The notes beneath the pieces were generated by a model that was given only the letters and a program-made list of their open reading frames with translations, ran no database searches and was not told the DNA's origin. Positions 33,847 to 44,826 of a stretch of DNA of 64,000 nt are shown piece by piece. Source of the stretch: Tenebrio molitor. Lineage: Eukaryota; Arthropoda; Insecta; Coleoptera; Tenebrionidae. The position numbers and the translations under genes are program-made. The first letter of the stretch is position 1. Each line of letters opens with the position of its first letter. The stretch spans positions 12,896,001 through 12,960,000 of the forward strand of contig NC_091047.1 in assembly GCF_963966145.1 (NCBI RefSeq), read 5' to 3'.

Positions 33847-34087
33847 TGTTCCGTTTGGTTCTTATTTTGAGATGTGTGAGTTAAAGAATATCTGCTCTGA
33901 TATTTTATTGTCATCCGTCATCCGTTAGTTTCATGTATCATTGATTGTTATGTCTGTTATACGTTTTTGGTTTAATAAGTCGTTTTATGTAATGTGCAGT
34001 TTGTGCATCGACAAAAAGGCACATAATTAGTAAATTGATGCAGTTATAAATTGATTAGAAAAGAAAAAACTTTTAATAAAAAAAATA

Positions 34088-34473
34088 CAGGGTGTTTAGT
34101 GTTTAAGATAACAAACTTTTCTGAGATGCACAGCTAGGTTAAATGAACAAGTTTTCTTAGTGACATTTATTTCAATTTGCTTTTTTTATAACGCTGAACT
34201 AAACTCTGTTTCCACTGTTTGAGAGCCACTGTTCGTGTCTGTAAACACGTAATTATTAATACCAAGCTAATACAGGTTTGTGAAAGAAAATGCCTTAGCT
34301 GCCGCCTTTATAATTTAGAAATTCGGTGAATCTCAAACAGTGGTTCCTCAAATTGAAAAAATGATTACTAGAAAAGTATAACACATATTAAAAAATGTTA
34401 CAAGAATAAAAGTCTTATTTTGTCTATTTCGTTACACGGGAGAAGTTTGTTACCTTATACCCTAAACACCCTG
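34088..34473. mobile_element. MITE, TIR CAGGGTGTTTAGTGTTTAAG
   Basis: The ends CAGGGTGTTTAGTGTTTAAG and CAGGGTGTTTAGGGTATAAG (from the right), then GTAACAAACTT-like sequence, are flanked by TA. The inner part includes GAGCCACTGTT and its inverse CAGTGGTTC. Non-coding. Confidence 0.8.
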
Positions 34474-34506
34474 TATTATGAGTATGACGTTGTACATAGG
34501 TATACG

Positions 34507-34762
34507 TACTATCGGTGGACATTAAAAGCTGGGACAGCCAAAATTTGCTCATTGTGTCTCAGACTTTTGAATTGTCACTCAAAATTAAAATTGTCATTAA
34601 AGAACTGAACTTTAACTTGATGTTTTTGACAATATGTTATTAGTATGTCATAATTTTCATAACCTTATTTGTAAAAAGCCAAATTTACACAATGTATATT
34701 TTTGAATTTTGACTTTATACAAATTTGATGTTTGTCCCAGTTTTTTATGTCCACCGATAGTA
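34507..34762. mobile_element. MITE, TIR CTATCGGTGGACAT
   Basis: TACTATCGGTGGACATTAAA on the left and TACTATCGGTGGACATAAAA from the right, then CTGGGACA, bound about 250 bp. TA at the ends. Non-coding. Confidence 0.75.
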
Positions 34763-34773
34763 CATAAAAGTAT

Positions 34774-35174
34774 GTACACTTGTTTGCAAAACTTTCGCGT
34801 ACACCTATTTTTTGCTGTATTAAATCAGGGTAGTAATTAATCAACTCTGACATTGAAACTTTTGAAAAGTCAAAATGGCCCGACTCACAGAACAAGACAC
34901 AGTTTTCATACTTTCAAAATTAGAAGAAGAGTGGTCCATAAGAAGGGTTACTACTCATAATGGGCTAAATAAAAGCACTGTTCTACAAGTAATAAGTAAA
35001 GAAGAGGTGGGAACAAGGAGGGACCGTGAGTAGAAGACCCATCATAATTTTTTTAATTGCTGTCAATGTCATCTTTAACCTAATCTAAAAATTACCCGTT
35101 CACACTGCTTAAATTTTGCAAAATCGTGTTACTTGATTTTGAATGTGTACGCGAAAGTTTTGAAAGCAAGTGTA
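34774..35174 (+). mobile_element. Tc1/mariner-derived MITE with a transposase-start relic
   Basis: The inverted ends share TACACTTG(T/C)TT(G/T)CAAAAC followed by TTTCGCGTACAC. Between them, the plus strand from the ATG at 34874 reads MARLTEQDTVFILSKLEEEW then SIRRVTTHNGLNKSTVLQVI before stopping at a TAG. That is a mariner/Tc1-style helix-turn-helix start. The element therefore descends from an autonomous parent by internal deletion. Confidence 0.65.
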
Positions 35175-35335
35175 CCTACAAAGTCTTTTAGATCTAACGT
35201 TTTAAGTTAATTGCAGTGCTCTGCTTTAGTAGTTTTATTATATCGATAAAATATTAAAAATCCGCTGGTGCTTACTTAATTTCTTTTTAAAATCATATCA
35301 TTAATTTGAATGTAACAAACGTATTTATAGCAATT

Positions 35336-35455
35336 AAGACAACAAGTGTTTTATAGACGATTTAAAAATCGAGATCGTAGTTTAAATCAGAGCGACCGCA
35401 GGGAGCGAGGATTTAATAGATCGAGATTTTTAAACTATAAAACACGCGTTGTCTT
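35336..35455. repeat. Long stem-loop of module copy 2
   Basis: The arms are AAGACAACAAGTGTTTTATA and TATAAAACACGCGTTGTCTT, with inner arms AAAAATCGAGATC and GATCGAGATTTTT. The tip is GC-rich (GAGCGACCGCAGGGAGCGAG). It lies 153 bp before the ATG at 35609. Confidence 0.85.
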
Positions 35456-35608
35456 CAAGATTTTTTCTAACACTAACATCTTATCAGAAATTTTAATAAA
35501 TTCAGAAATTATTCGAGGCGCGTCACAATTCACAAAATGCGGAGGTTGCCGTGGGTACTATGGTAATAATATCAACAAATTTGGAAAAAAACAATTTTCA
35601 TCGTTGAA

Positions 35609-35998
35609 ATGTGCCAAAACGTTCCAGAAGAAATAAGAAAAAAGGGGCAATTTGTTACCAATGAAGTCTAAAAGTGCATACGAAAAGGTGTATGTTTCGT
35701 TTCAAGGCCGGAACAATAAAAAAAGCATCACGGAGGTAACGGAAGATGTCATTTTGGCTTTTCTTGATATGGGGTAAGTGTGTAGAACTTCATTAAAAGT
35801 TAATTCACACTACGGCAAGAATCATTTGAAGAAAATGTAAAGATTGCCAGTTTTCGATGGCCGGCCACTTGCATTGGATGAAACAGCAGAAGTTAAAGAA
35901 GAAGATGTTAGGAACAAGAGCACGAAGCTAATGTGGCAGTTCCAATTCAATAATTGTACTTTTCATTTTTGTGATAATTACTGTAAAAATGATGAATA
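35609..35998 (+). pseudogene. Crypton-type tyrosine-recombinase N-terminal fragment, copy 2
   Basis: From ATG 35609 the plus strand reads MCQNVPEEIRKKG. After a one-base shift it reads NLLPMKSKSAYEKVYVSFQG, then ITEVTEDVILAFLDMG at about 35772, followed by GGGTAAGT, a possible splice donor. The LLPxKSKxxYEKxY...TEDVxLAF pattern is that of the core-binding domain opening many Crypton-like tyrosine recombinases of insects. No catalytic R-H-R-Y domain follows. AATAAA occurs at about 35996. A second inverted repeat (CTCTATAAGATACG/CGTGTCTTATAGAG, 36030-36075) lies downstream. Confidence 0.5.
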
Positions 35999-36109
35999 AA
36001 ATGTTACTTGAATAATATGTGTGAGCGTATTTTATGACTCTATAAGATACGTTGCTATTGACGACGTGTCTTATAGAGAAAAGCGTATTTTATGGGAAAC
36101 ATAAGGTGT

Positions 36110-37016
36110 GAGCTCAAATGCACCATGGAAACAGTATAAGATATTAGTGTTAGAAAAAATACAAAAATACACTAACAAAATCAGTTGTATTTTCTTGCCC
36201 TTAATAAAAACAGCTGTATAAAGATAGAAAAGTGACATTTAGAGACTTATTTTCTGTAATTGATGTTATAATTATCCTGTAGGTACTTACGTTACGATGA
36301 ACTTTTCTTTCTAAGAATATAACAGAGCACAAAGGTTAAAGCAATTATTTCTTATTTATAAATAATTTCTCCTTTGGGAAAGTTTTTGAGGTCATTCTTT
36401 TGTACATTTCAAGTTACTACTTTTTTATATTAGTTAACTTAGATTTCTTTACCACTGATGTAACATTATATGAACAAATATCTTTTGACTACATATTGAA
36501 CAAATAAATTAAAATATTACAGCTTTATAACAAAAATAAGTGTACCAACTTAACTTTGAACTTGCAAAAAGTTGAATAAGAATTTTATATTATCTCTGTC
36601 ACAATATTATTAACTTTACATTTAAAATTTGCTGGCTAATCAAAACATTAAGTTTAAAACTCTCTTTAAAGCTGTTGTTTTTTTTATAAGAGAAACTTGC
36701 TTAATAATAGTTTCGTTTACCACAACTTCTTAAGAAATTTATGTTTCAAAGTTCATAAATTCATCAGGGTTGCACTATCTTATTAAGTTTTAATGAGAGA
36801 TTGGTAATTATCCTTTTAATATTAAAAGCCATTCATGTTTACACAAATTCTAAATTTTGAGAATTAATATTGTTTCAAGAAAAAAATTGTCTGTTATCGT
36901 TTGTATGTTTCGTTTAGTTTTTTTTTTTTTTTTTGTTACGTTCATATAATAAATACAAACAAATACATTTATCTTGCTTGTTTAATAACTGACACAATTA
37001 GTATGGAACAAATATA
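36110..37016. other. Intergenic DNA without recognisable features
   Basis: Very AT-rich; a 15-base T run occurs near 36920. No coding support. Confidence 0.5.
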
Positions 37017-37580
37017 CAGGGTGTTTTCGAAGTTGAGGCGTTCCTTTCAACATGTGATAGGATGAGTTGTTCTAAAGAGTTTTAGCAAAAATCACCTTAG
37101 TAAAATGTGTACGGCAATGAAGATAAAATAAGTTTTTTTTTTTAATTTTTGAAACCGGTCCTGCTCAAATTTGCTCTGATTTGTTAGAATTATATTTGAC
37201 AAAAAAAAAATCAAATGATCCATGCTCAATAATCAAAAATACTGTCAGAGGTGTCATCTAATTAGTCGGAATGGCTTCATCATTATGAAAATAATGAGCT
37301 CACAGATATGTTGCTAATGTATGGGCAATGTTATCACGTTATCAGAATGCAGCTGCGGCGTCCAGAGAGCGATTTTCAGAAAGACACCATCCTGGGCCAC
37401 GTCAGTTATTAATCTAGTACAGCGGAGGACTCAAAATTTTAGAAAACAATAAAAATATCCAATCAATTATCTCCGTTAATACAAACATTTTACATACTAA
37501 GAAGATTTAGGCTAAAATTCTTAAAAATAATGTATAGTACCTCATGTTACAAGGAACGCCTCAACTTCGAAAACACCCTG
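37017..37580 (+). mobile_element. Mariner-derived MITE, TIR CAGGGTGTTTTCGAAGTTGA
   Basis: Inverted ends of about 35 bp (CAGGGTGTTTTCGAAGTTGA then GGCGTTCCTT) are flanked by TA. The centre (37270-37420) retains a broken plus-strand helix-turn-helix start: LLMYGQCY in one frame and NAAAASRERFSERHHPGPR in another. This is the pattern of insect mariner transposases of the kind at 5650 and 47041. Confidence 0.8.
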
Positions 37581-38845
37581 TATACACATCATTTCTGTTT
37601 CATATTTGATGAAGCTGTGGTTTATTATTTCTGCGAAGTCAATATTTCATGCCAGAGTAAATATTGACATTATTGTGTAAATTTCGCAGTCGTAATTTCT
37701 CTAATATTAATTAAGTCGTCTCGAAGGAAGAATTCGAGAATAATTTCAGAACAATACGTACGAAAATCGATTGCGCTTTATGTAAATATGTATCGCAAAA
37801 CAAAGTCTGTTTCCAAAGATTCGTCGGGAAATCAAATTTTGTAACGCCAAGTGTATTTAAAAAATTTGTTAAGGAGTTGAGACCGGAGCTCTTTAGAAGA
37901 TGTAAATGACGAGAAAGGCGACACCTGCTTTGTAAGATTCAGCAAGAAGCTTAATAATTGCAACTCAAGACAAAGTGTTATATTTTCAATTTTATAAACC
38001 TCAATTCTTCCAGTTCGAAGCTTAAATCCCTTCTAGAAACTTGCCGGCTCAAACTTTATTGTGTATAAAGCTACAGTTGCATTTCTAAAGCGACTTTCCA
38101 CTTAATCAATTATTGTTCAACTAGAGTAAGAACTTGCTTCCATTCCAACTCATTAATATGGCTCCAGACCAAACAAAAAGCTCTTCCTGAGCACGAGATA
38201 TTGACAATTAACTTTGCTAAACAGGAACACGAGCAAGTAACCGGATTATTTGAGTTTGTAAAATGAATGTTCACGTTTCTTTTTCAAAACACTTCAACAA
38301 CCGAAACCAATTTTTAGAGAACCTTTAGTAATTTAATATTTTATTGATATAATGCTTTTTTTGCAGATACCTATAGTTGACTTACTGCTGCTGAACTTAA
38401 AATGAACAAAACTAGAAATGAAACGGAAATGGACTGCACTACTGTAATATCCGGACTAAAATTTTTGTTGTTTTAACACAAATGAAATGGCTTTTACGGA
38501 AAAGTCGGACGTAGCCGTACAAATAAAAATTAAATACGTGTACGGATGTCCCACGAGGATGGAAATAAATATCACACAGGGAAATTTTGTTTTTAATTGG
38601 GCATGAATATATTTTTTATTTTTTGTTTCGCTAATTGAATCAATAATGAAAAAAGAGCTTCATGAAGGTTTCAAATACAAAGAATAAAAAAGTACTAAAT
38701 ATTATGTTAACATAGACGTCGGAGTTTGTTCATTTGACATAACGGATTACAGACAATACTGAATGAAAGTAATGAAGCTATGAAATATTATAGTTATAAC
38801 GAAACACGGTTTCTCGTCCAAAGCTTTTGCAAATTGTTCCATTAA
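37581..38845. other. Intergenic DNA without recognisable features
   Basis: No open frame, splice-supported exon or inverted terminal repeat was recognised. Confidence 0.5.
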
Positions 38846-39149
38846 GGGCCGGTTTCACCAACGTCAGTTAAATAATTTAACAAACCGTTAGCGCTATTCT
38901 GTGAATAAATGTGACAGATGTCGTTTCACCAACCACAATTAGCACTATTCGTTCAATAAATCGTCTATTAAATTAACTGACCAAATTTGGTCAGTTAAAA
39001 CCCCAGTTAAATTAATGTGACAATACATTTGTCATTTTATTTTTAATACCAAAATAAGAAAATTTGCGAATTTGGAAAATTGATAACAGATAAGTAAGAA
39101 ATAATTACTAATAAATAAGATAAATTCTTGAATAAGCAATTTTGAAAGT

Positions 39150-40202
39150 ATGTTGTCGTCATCGTCATCGGATTCATCAGATGAGGAAATAAGGCCTCCT
39201 ATAAGAAGACCACCAAGACCAATTATGCGTGGCGATCCTTTTACGGAATACACTGAATTCCAATTTAAATTACGTTTCAGATTTTCTAAAATTGGCGCTA
39301 GGGAAATTTTAACATTAATTGAAGAAAATCTGGCACATTTAAGTGATCGAAACGATCCAATCACTCCCGCGTTACAACTTCTGATAACTCTACGGTTTTA
39401 CGCTACTGGAACGTTTCAAATGTGCATAGGGGATCTGGTAAACGTATCAAAATCTTCTGTTTGTAGAATAATTCATCGAGTAACAAATTCCATAGCATCT
39501 TTACGCCATTAATTTATACGTTTGCCAGATCGCAGAAATGAAATTCGAAAAATTCATAATGATTTTTACGAAATTGCTGGATTTCCCAATGTGCTTGGAG
39601 CAGTAGACTGTACGCATATCAAGGTGCAGTCTCCAGGAGGTGATCATGGGGAATTATATAGAAATAGGAAGTCATGGTTTTCTATCAATACTCAAGCTAT
39701 TTCTGATGCCAATTTAAAATTTATCGATGTTGTTGCGCTATGGCCTGGCTCCGTACACGATTCTACAATTTTTAATGATTCACGTATAAGAATGCGTCTA
39801 GAAAATAACGAATTTCCAAATTGTTATTTATTAGGCGATAGTGGGTATGCATGCAAAAGATACTTGCTTACACCACTTCTCGTTGTTAACAATAGAGCAG
39901 AGCAACGATATAACACTGCTCATAAAACCACAAGAAATGTGGTTGAAAGAAGTTTTGGAGTACTGAAGAGGCGTTTTCCATGTTTGGCGATCGGTTTACG
40001 TGTACAAACTGAAAAAGTACTACCAATTATAATCGCCACAATGATTTTGCATAACATATCAATTGATGTGAATGAGGACGACCCAATAGAAGATCCAGAA
40101 ATAGATATTCCACATTTCGAAGACCCAGATGATATCTTTAACGTCGAAATTATTAACAACAATGAAAATAGGGCTGTTCGTAACACCATTTTTAATAGGT
40201 AG
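39150..40202 (+). pseudogene. Harbinger (HARBI1-like) transposase with one nonsense codon
   Basis: Starts at ATG 39150 after a Ser/Asp-rich leader (MLSSSSSDSSDEE). The helix-turn-helix half ends NVSKSSVCRIIHRVTNSIAS. A TAA at 39510-39512 interrupts the frame, which continues without shift as FIRLPDRRNEIRKIHNDFYE to a stop at 40202. The catalytic triad is visible: GAVDCTHIK (Asp), LLGDSGYACKRYLL (Asp) and RNVVERSFGVLKRRFP (Glu). The total frame is about 350 codons, the normal family length. The enzyme would excise and integrate the element using TAA/TTA targets. Only the single stop visibly breaks it. Confidence 0.9.
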
Positions 40203-40296
40203 TAAGAATCTAATTTAACATTTTATATTTTTACGTGCACCTTTATAAAATAAAATAAATTTTGACAAGGAATTCTATTGAAAAACAGAAAAAATA

Positions 40297-41505
40297 TTAC
40301 AATGAATTTAACTGTTTAGTTTTTAATAGGTTATCCAATTCTTTTCCCTTTAAGTCTTCTAACTCTTTTTTTCGAATAATTTCTAATACTTCAATTTGTT
40401 TTTGATATTTTTCTTTTTTTAAGGCCCATAATTCTCTTTGAATGGAATCGATGCTTGTGTTTCTTTTACTGTTCTTATTAGAACGGATGTTTTTTAAAAA
40501 CGTTTTAATTCTAGTATTTTCAGGGACTACAACAGCCTCTGCAGAAGTTTCACATTCCTCCTCTAGAATATCGGGGCTGGTACTTAAGATACAGTTGCTT
40601 TTCGAGTTCAGTATTTATAATGACTGTTTCATCAATCTGGGCCTCTTCGTTTACGTATTCAGTGATATCATTATCAATATTATGATCATATATGTGATTA
40701 GTGAAATCATGAACTGATACTGGTAACTCTATAAAGAAAGTACAGCGATTATTACTGTTATTGTTACAATATTTTTTGTCAAATCTGTGGCGGTCGTGAA
40801 AAAGTAGGTAAGTTGAAAATGTTAATTTTTCAGGGCAACGATTCAAAATTCCACATCATTCCTAAAATCCTGTAATTAAATAGAAACTTCTTTCTACCTG
40901 TACTTGCTTTCAATATAAGTAAATTTTAAACTGTGAAAATCTGAATTATTTAACTCCATGATTTATTATTAAGGTGTAAACATCGTTAACTCATTTTTAA
41001 AATTATTTGACTTACCTATTTTTTCACGACCGCCACAGAAATATTACCGTTACTATCATAAGGATTTTCATGAGGCGTTATAGTGGGTCCTAATAAATTA
41101 ACCAGCATATTGTCGCAAGTTGTATTAAGTGTGAGAGTTTTTGATTTTGAACCACCTCCAGTTTTATAAGTTTGCACCTAAAATTTATTGGAACCATTAA
41201 AATTTTAATTCAAAATTTTAGAATTTTACTACCTTTTCATCGGCCAATTTCTTTTATGTTGATTTTTTTAAATTGTCGTAAAGGAGCTTCAATTGTTGAG
41301 CATTACGCGTACCGGTTTTTGAGCTGGCATTAAATTGGTTTGCAATTAAGTTCCAAGTTTCACGTTTTTGCTTGGCGCTAATAGTGTCCGATTTCTTATT
41401 TTCGATTATACCCTTTTTATCTGTAACCAACTCTAACAGATACTCTTTTTCTTCTTCAAGAAAATTTTTGGATCTTTCTCTTTTTCTTTTTTGCCCTTGA
41501 TCCAT
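40297..41505 (-). pseudogene. Harbinger Myb/SANT-like DNA-binding protein, disabled
   Basis: The minus-strand ATG at 41505 opens MDQGQKRKRERSKNFLEEEK, a Myb/SANT-like (MADF-type) domain with RETWNLIANQFNA. In-frame TAA at 41254-41256 breaks LKKST*KKLADEK. A GT-AG intron follows (GAAAAG|GTAGTA ... TTTTAG|GTGCAA, about 41177-41231). The next exon reads QTYKTGGGSKSKTL. A MITE (40788-41040) then interrupts it. The carboxy end, QRELWALKKEKYQKQIEVLE, is a coiled coil ending at TAA 40297. In intact elements this protein partners the transposase for end binding and nuclear import. Confidence 0.8.
40788..41040. mobile_element. MITE inside the Harbinger accessory gene
   Basis: The inverted ends CTGTGGCGGTCGTGAAAAAG and CTGTGGCGGTCGTGAAAAAA, then TAGGTAAGT, enclose about 250 bp. 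The flanks carry a matching AAAT on each side (40784-40787 and 41041-41044), a probable 4-bp target duplication. It was inserted after the host transposon arrived. Confidence 0.75.
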
Positions 41506-41912
41506 TCTCAAATCGTCGCAGCAGATGATTGAAATGACGTAAAACGTCAGAATAATTTAATATTTTTGGGTACAATCAATGAGAAAATTATTTTAAAAAC
41601 AGTTGTTATCGAAATAGTTAACTGAACATCAAAATTATTTGGTGAAACAACTTTTTCCTTAACGTACAAATAAAAGTTATTCGTTAAATAAGTAACTGAC
41701 GATTTATTTACTATTGGTGAAACCGGGCCTAAATCAAGTTTTATATGACGTAAAGACAACAATATTTTTTTCTTCAAAAATATGATATTATACTGCTGGA
41801 TTGATAATGCTAAAGTGTCACTTCATTGCCATGGCATCTGACGAGCTGACAAGTGGCAGATAACGTTATTATTTCCGCTGACGAAAGGCAGATATAGTAA
41901 TTAACGTTATAA

Positions 41913-42000
41913 GCCCGGGAACTCATAGTTTACAGTACGAGTGAGACGTTTAACCGAGTCTTGAAACTTGAAACGAGTACTGTAAAAAGAGTTCACGGCC
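41913..42000. repeat. Stem-loop of module copy 3
   Basis: The outer arms GCCCGGGAACTC and GAGTTCACGGCC enclose a second pair, TTTACAGTACGAGT and ACGAGTACTGTAAA-type. It lies 182 bp before the ATG at 42183. Confidence 0.7.
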
Positions 42001-42182
42001 GAATGTCGTTATGTATTTGATTTCATCCTGCCTCAAATTTCGTTTGAAAGAAACATTGACATTAATTTCAAAATAATTCAACAAATTCTCCAAATCTAGT
42101 CACATTTTTGGAACATGATTAGCAACGGCTGTTTGGCAATGTTTATTTTGTTGATTTTGTTGAAATAATTTGGTGCGTCAAA

Positions 42183-42467
42183 ATGACTGCAGAAGCCTGT
42201 GCTGAATTAATACCTAGCAAGAGTAGCAAGTCTGGTGAAAGGTATCAAAAACAATTCAGCCATTTTTGTAAATGGAAATCAGCAAATAATATGAAGAAAA
42301 TTACGGAAGAGGTTATGCTGGCTGGCCTATTTTTTAGATTTGGTTTAAATGGTTGTATTATTTTATTTGTGAACTAACGTTTTTAGTCTGAGAAAGAAAG
42401 TGCATCATCTTCTTTGTGGCCGAAATAGTTAAATTGTTAATTTGTATTTAGATCTAGTTTTGAATAA
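42183..42467 (+). pseudogene. Crypton-type tyrosine-recombinase N-terminal fragment, copy 3
   Basis: ATG 42183 opens MTAEACAELIPSKSSKSGER, then YQKQFSHFCKWKSANNMKK and ITEEVMLA, the start of a core-binding domain. A 4-base duplication (CTGGCTGGCC at about 42316) shifts the frame where LAYF is expected. After a possible acceptor (GTTTTTAG at about 42387) the next frame reads SEKESASSSLWPK before TAG, matching the usual continuation of this family. GAATAAAA lies at about 42461. No catalytic domain is present, so the gene is either broken or a solo core-binding-domain gene. Confidence 0.5.
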
Positions 42468-42614
42468 AACATTTCTTAAACCTGAATAATTGATATTGCG
42501 ATTGTTACTTGTGTGTTTCCAATAGCAACACTTAACCGGCGTCCGGCCGTTTTTTGCGTTTTTCCGGATTCAAACTGATGACGTAAAATATTGAAATTTG
42601 ACACAGGATGAAAT

Positions 42615-44135
42615 AATAGCTATTTATGCACCAAGGGCGTTACAACGACGATTACGCCCGGAGAACGATGAATCCAGCTCGAGGGCTTTAGCCCGAGAGG
42701 TGGATATCGTTCGATGGGCGTAATCATTCGGTGACGCCGTGGTGCATACAAGATTTTATTTTTCACTATATAAATGTATTCCAACTTTTAAAAAACGATG
42801 CTTGGCCATGACAATCTGACAGATTTCATCCTGTATATCTGAATAAAAGTTTGGTTAGGAATTTTGAAAATTTTGAAGTCACAGTGTTGCCATACTTATG
42901 TTCCGATTTTTTGCGAAACTGTATTAAAAGAAATTAATAAAGAACCAAGCATTTTTTATTAAAAATAACAATTGAAAAAGAAAACAAAAAGTACACATCT
43001 GGTGGAGGCTTTAGTCATTGAATGAGTTTCAAGAACGCTTTCTTTAGTTTAACAAGCAGAAAACGGATAAGTTCTTCTCCAAAATGGAATCACTTTTTTT
43101 AAAAGACATCTAAACTTTAACCTCCTCCACTATTTCATCTTCAGAATCATCTTCATCATTAGATTCCGAATCATCTTCTACTGTAGCTTCAACTGTAGCT
43201 TTGAAATTTTGACGTGTTTTTGTTCACAAAGAATTTTTCTATTATTAACAATTTTGTATTTAAAAACCCCATTGATTTTAATATTCTGTATAAAGTAGTT
43301 CGGTCCCCTGTAAATTCTAATAAATTCTTCACTGTTTCCAGTAGTGTCTAAAGCAAAAAACTCGTTTTTGCTGTTTAGCGCACGAATAATTTCGGTCAGA
43401 TCTCTTTTAAAAAAATAATTCCACTTTTCTGATTTTCCTCTTTTTGTAGTCTTAGTATCCTCCAGGCTCTTTTTTGTAATTATGCAATATATAATAGATC
43501 TTCCTACCTATAATTACAGTTTAGGATTTAATCGAATACAAATTCATTGTTCTCACATTAAAGATGTCCATCAGTCTATTAAAAATCGCATCGTTAGATT
43601 GGGCCTATCTCGTTTAAAATGTGTGTAGCACTTCAACACACTACGTTGTCTCGAAAGACAACTTTTGGCATTGTGCACTTGTAGTAAACTCTTTAAATTA
43701 TTAGTTTGTGTTGTTTAATTTAAAATACATTAGAAAAACGTCAAAATGACATTTATTGATAACTTTTTGTTTTAGAATCATCTGGCAACATAGCATTTCA
43801 AATTTAGTGAAAAAAGGTTCACAACCAAAATGAAATGAAATATAACTACTACTTTCCTCAGTACTGCCAATTTAAAAAAATTAAAGCATGGCAACCTATC
43901 GTTTTTTTAAAGATGGAATAGATTATACGTGTTCTTTAAAAAAAAAAAAAAAAGAACTGGCACCTTTGCAATTATGAATTGATGAGGGCGTTATGAATTC
44001 ATTACGCCCGGTTATTCTTATTACGCCCGTTTATTCTTATTCGGCCCTGTTATTATTCCCCGGTTGTTATGGACATGTTTACGTATTTCGTACCCTAGGA
44101 GTTATCATGCAATTATACTAAAGTGAAAAATAAAA
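42615..44135. mobile_element. Stem-loop-ended element, long copy
   Basis: Starts AATAGCTATTTATG, then a 124-bp stem-loop (42625-42748) with arms TATGCACCA/TGGTGCATA and tip CTCGAGGGCTTTAGCCCGAG. The right part (43927-44135) has tandem 18-19 bp units built on ATTACGCCC...TTATTCTT and ends AAAGTGAAAAATAAAA. ATTACGCCC also sits in both arms of the stem, so both ends share a likely protein-binding motif. A copy lacking the middle is at 48678-49035. It encodes the relic at 43110-43470. The superfamily is not identified. Confidence 0.6.
43110..43470 (-). pseudogene. Unrecognised protein fragment with acidic tail
   Basis: The minus strand is open for about 100 codons: KSEKWNYFFKRDLTEIIRAL, then NEFFALDTTGNSEEFIRIYR, then NGVFKYKIVNNRKILCEQKH. 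A one-base shift at about 43205 leads to an acidic end (EDDSESNDEDDSEDEIVEE) and a TAG at 43110. It has no start codon of its own, so the 5-prime exon is missing. Its position inside the stem-loop element suggests it is the element's own product. No family was recognised. Confidence 0.4.
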
Positions 44136-44826
44136 ATTATTGCCTCCGCTGATAAAGTAAACTACTTATATAAATCATTTGAAATTCCTAACTCAAATTT
44201 TAACAAATTCGTTTCTGAATCTGACATATTGAAAGCAAAATTTCCAAATGACAACATCGTGCAAATTTAATTGCACACATTAGAAGGATTGTGGATAGAT
44301 TTGTGGCAACTGGAAGTATTGAAAAAGGTAAAAATGTAAGAAAACCGCCAGCGAATGAAAAAGTTGTTGAAAATTTACGCCAACGAATGGAACAAAGCCC
44401 AAAAGAATCCCTCAGGAAGTTATCACTTCAAGCTGATGTACCACTCTCCACTTGTCAGAAAATTGTTTTAAAGAAACTTGATCTTCTATCCATACAAAAT
44501 CACAACACTTCAAGAATTTCGACCAGGTGATTCTGAGAGGCGCTTAGAATACTCCAGTTGGTTTTTACAGAATTTGAATAACGACAGGTTCGTAATGATG
44601 AATTGAATTAAACAATTTTAATGTTAACTCTGCTTGCAGATTATTCGGCATCAGTTTTTTTTCGGACGAAGCATGGGTTCATTTATCGGGATATGTAAAT
44701 TCACTAAACTATAGAATATGGAGTTCAGAAAATCCACATGCATTTGTGGAAAGCCCATTGCATCCTACAAAGGTTGGAGTATGGATTGCTGCCTGACAAA
44801 GATGTTTAATTGGACCGATATTTTTC

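Larger units (their letters stand above)
38846..41729 (+). mobile_element. PIF/Harbinger transposon, 2.88 kb, two-gene
   Basis: The terminal inverted repeats GGGCCGGTTTCACCAA and GGCCCGGTTTCACCAA (one mismatch) are bounded by the 3-bp target duplication TAA (38843-38845 and 41730-41732). It carries the two genes expected of autonomous Harbinger elements, a DDE transposase on the plus strand and a Myb/SANT-like DNA-binding protein on the minus strand, converging tail-to-tail. Both have a premature stop, and the second also contains an inserted MITE. Confidence 0.92.

Noticed and set aside
40550..40846. 98-codon minus-strand frame as a separate gene
   Set aside because: It crosses the MITE junction and is a frame-shifted part of the Harbinger accessory gene.
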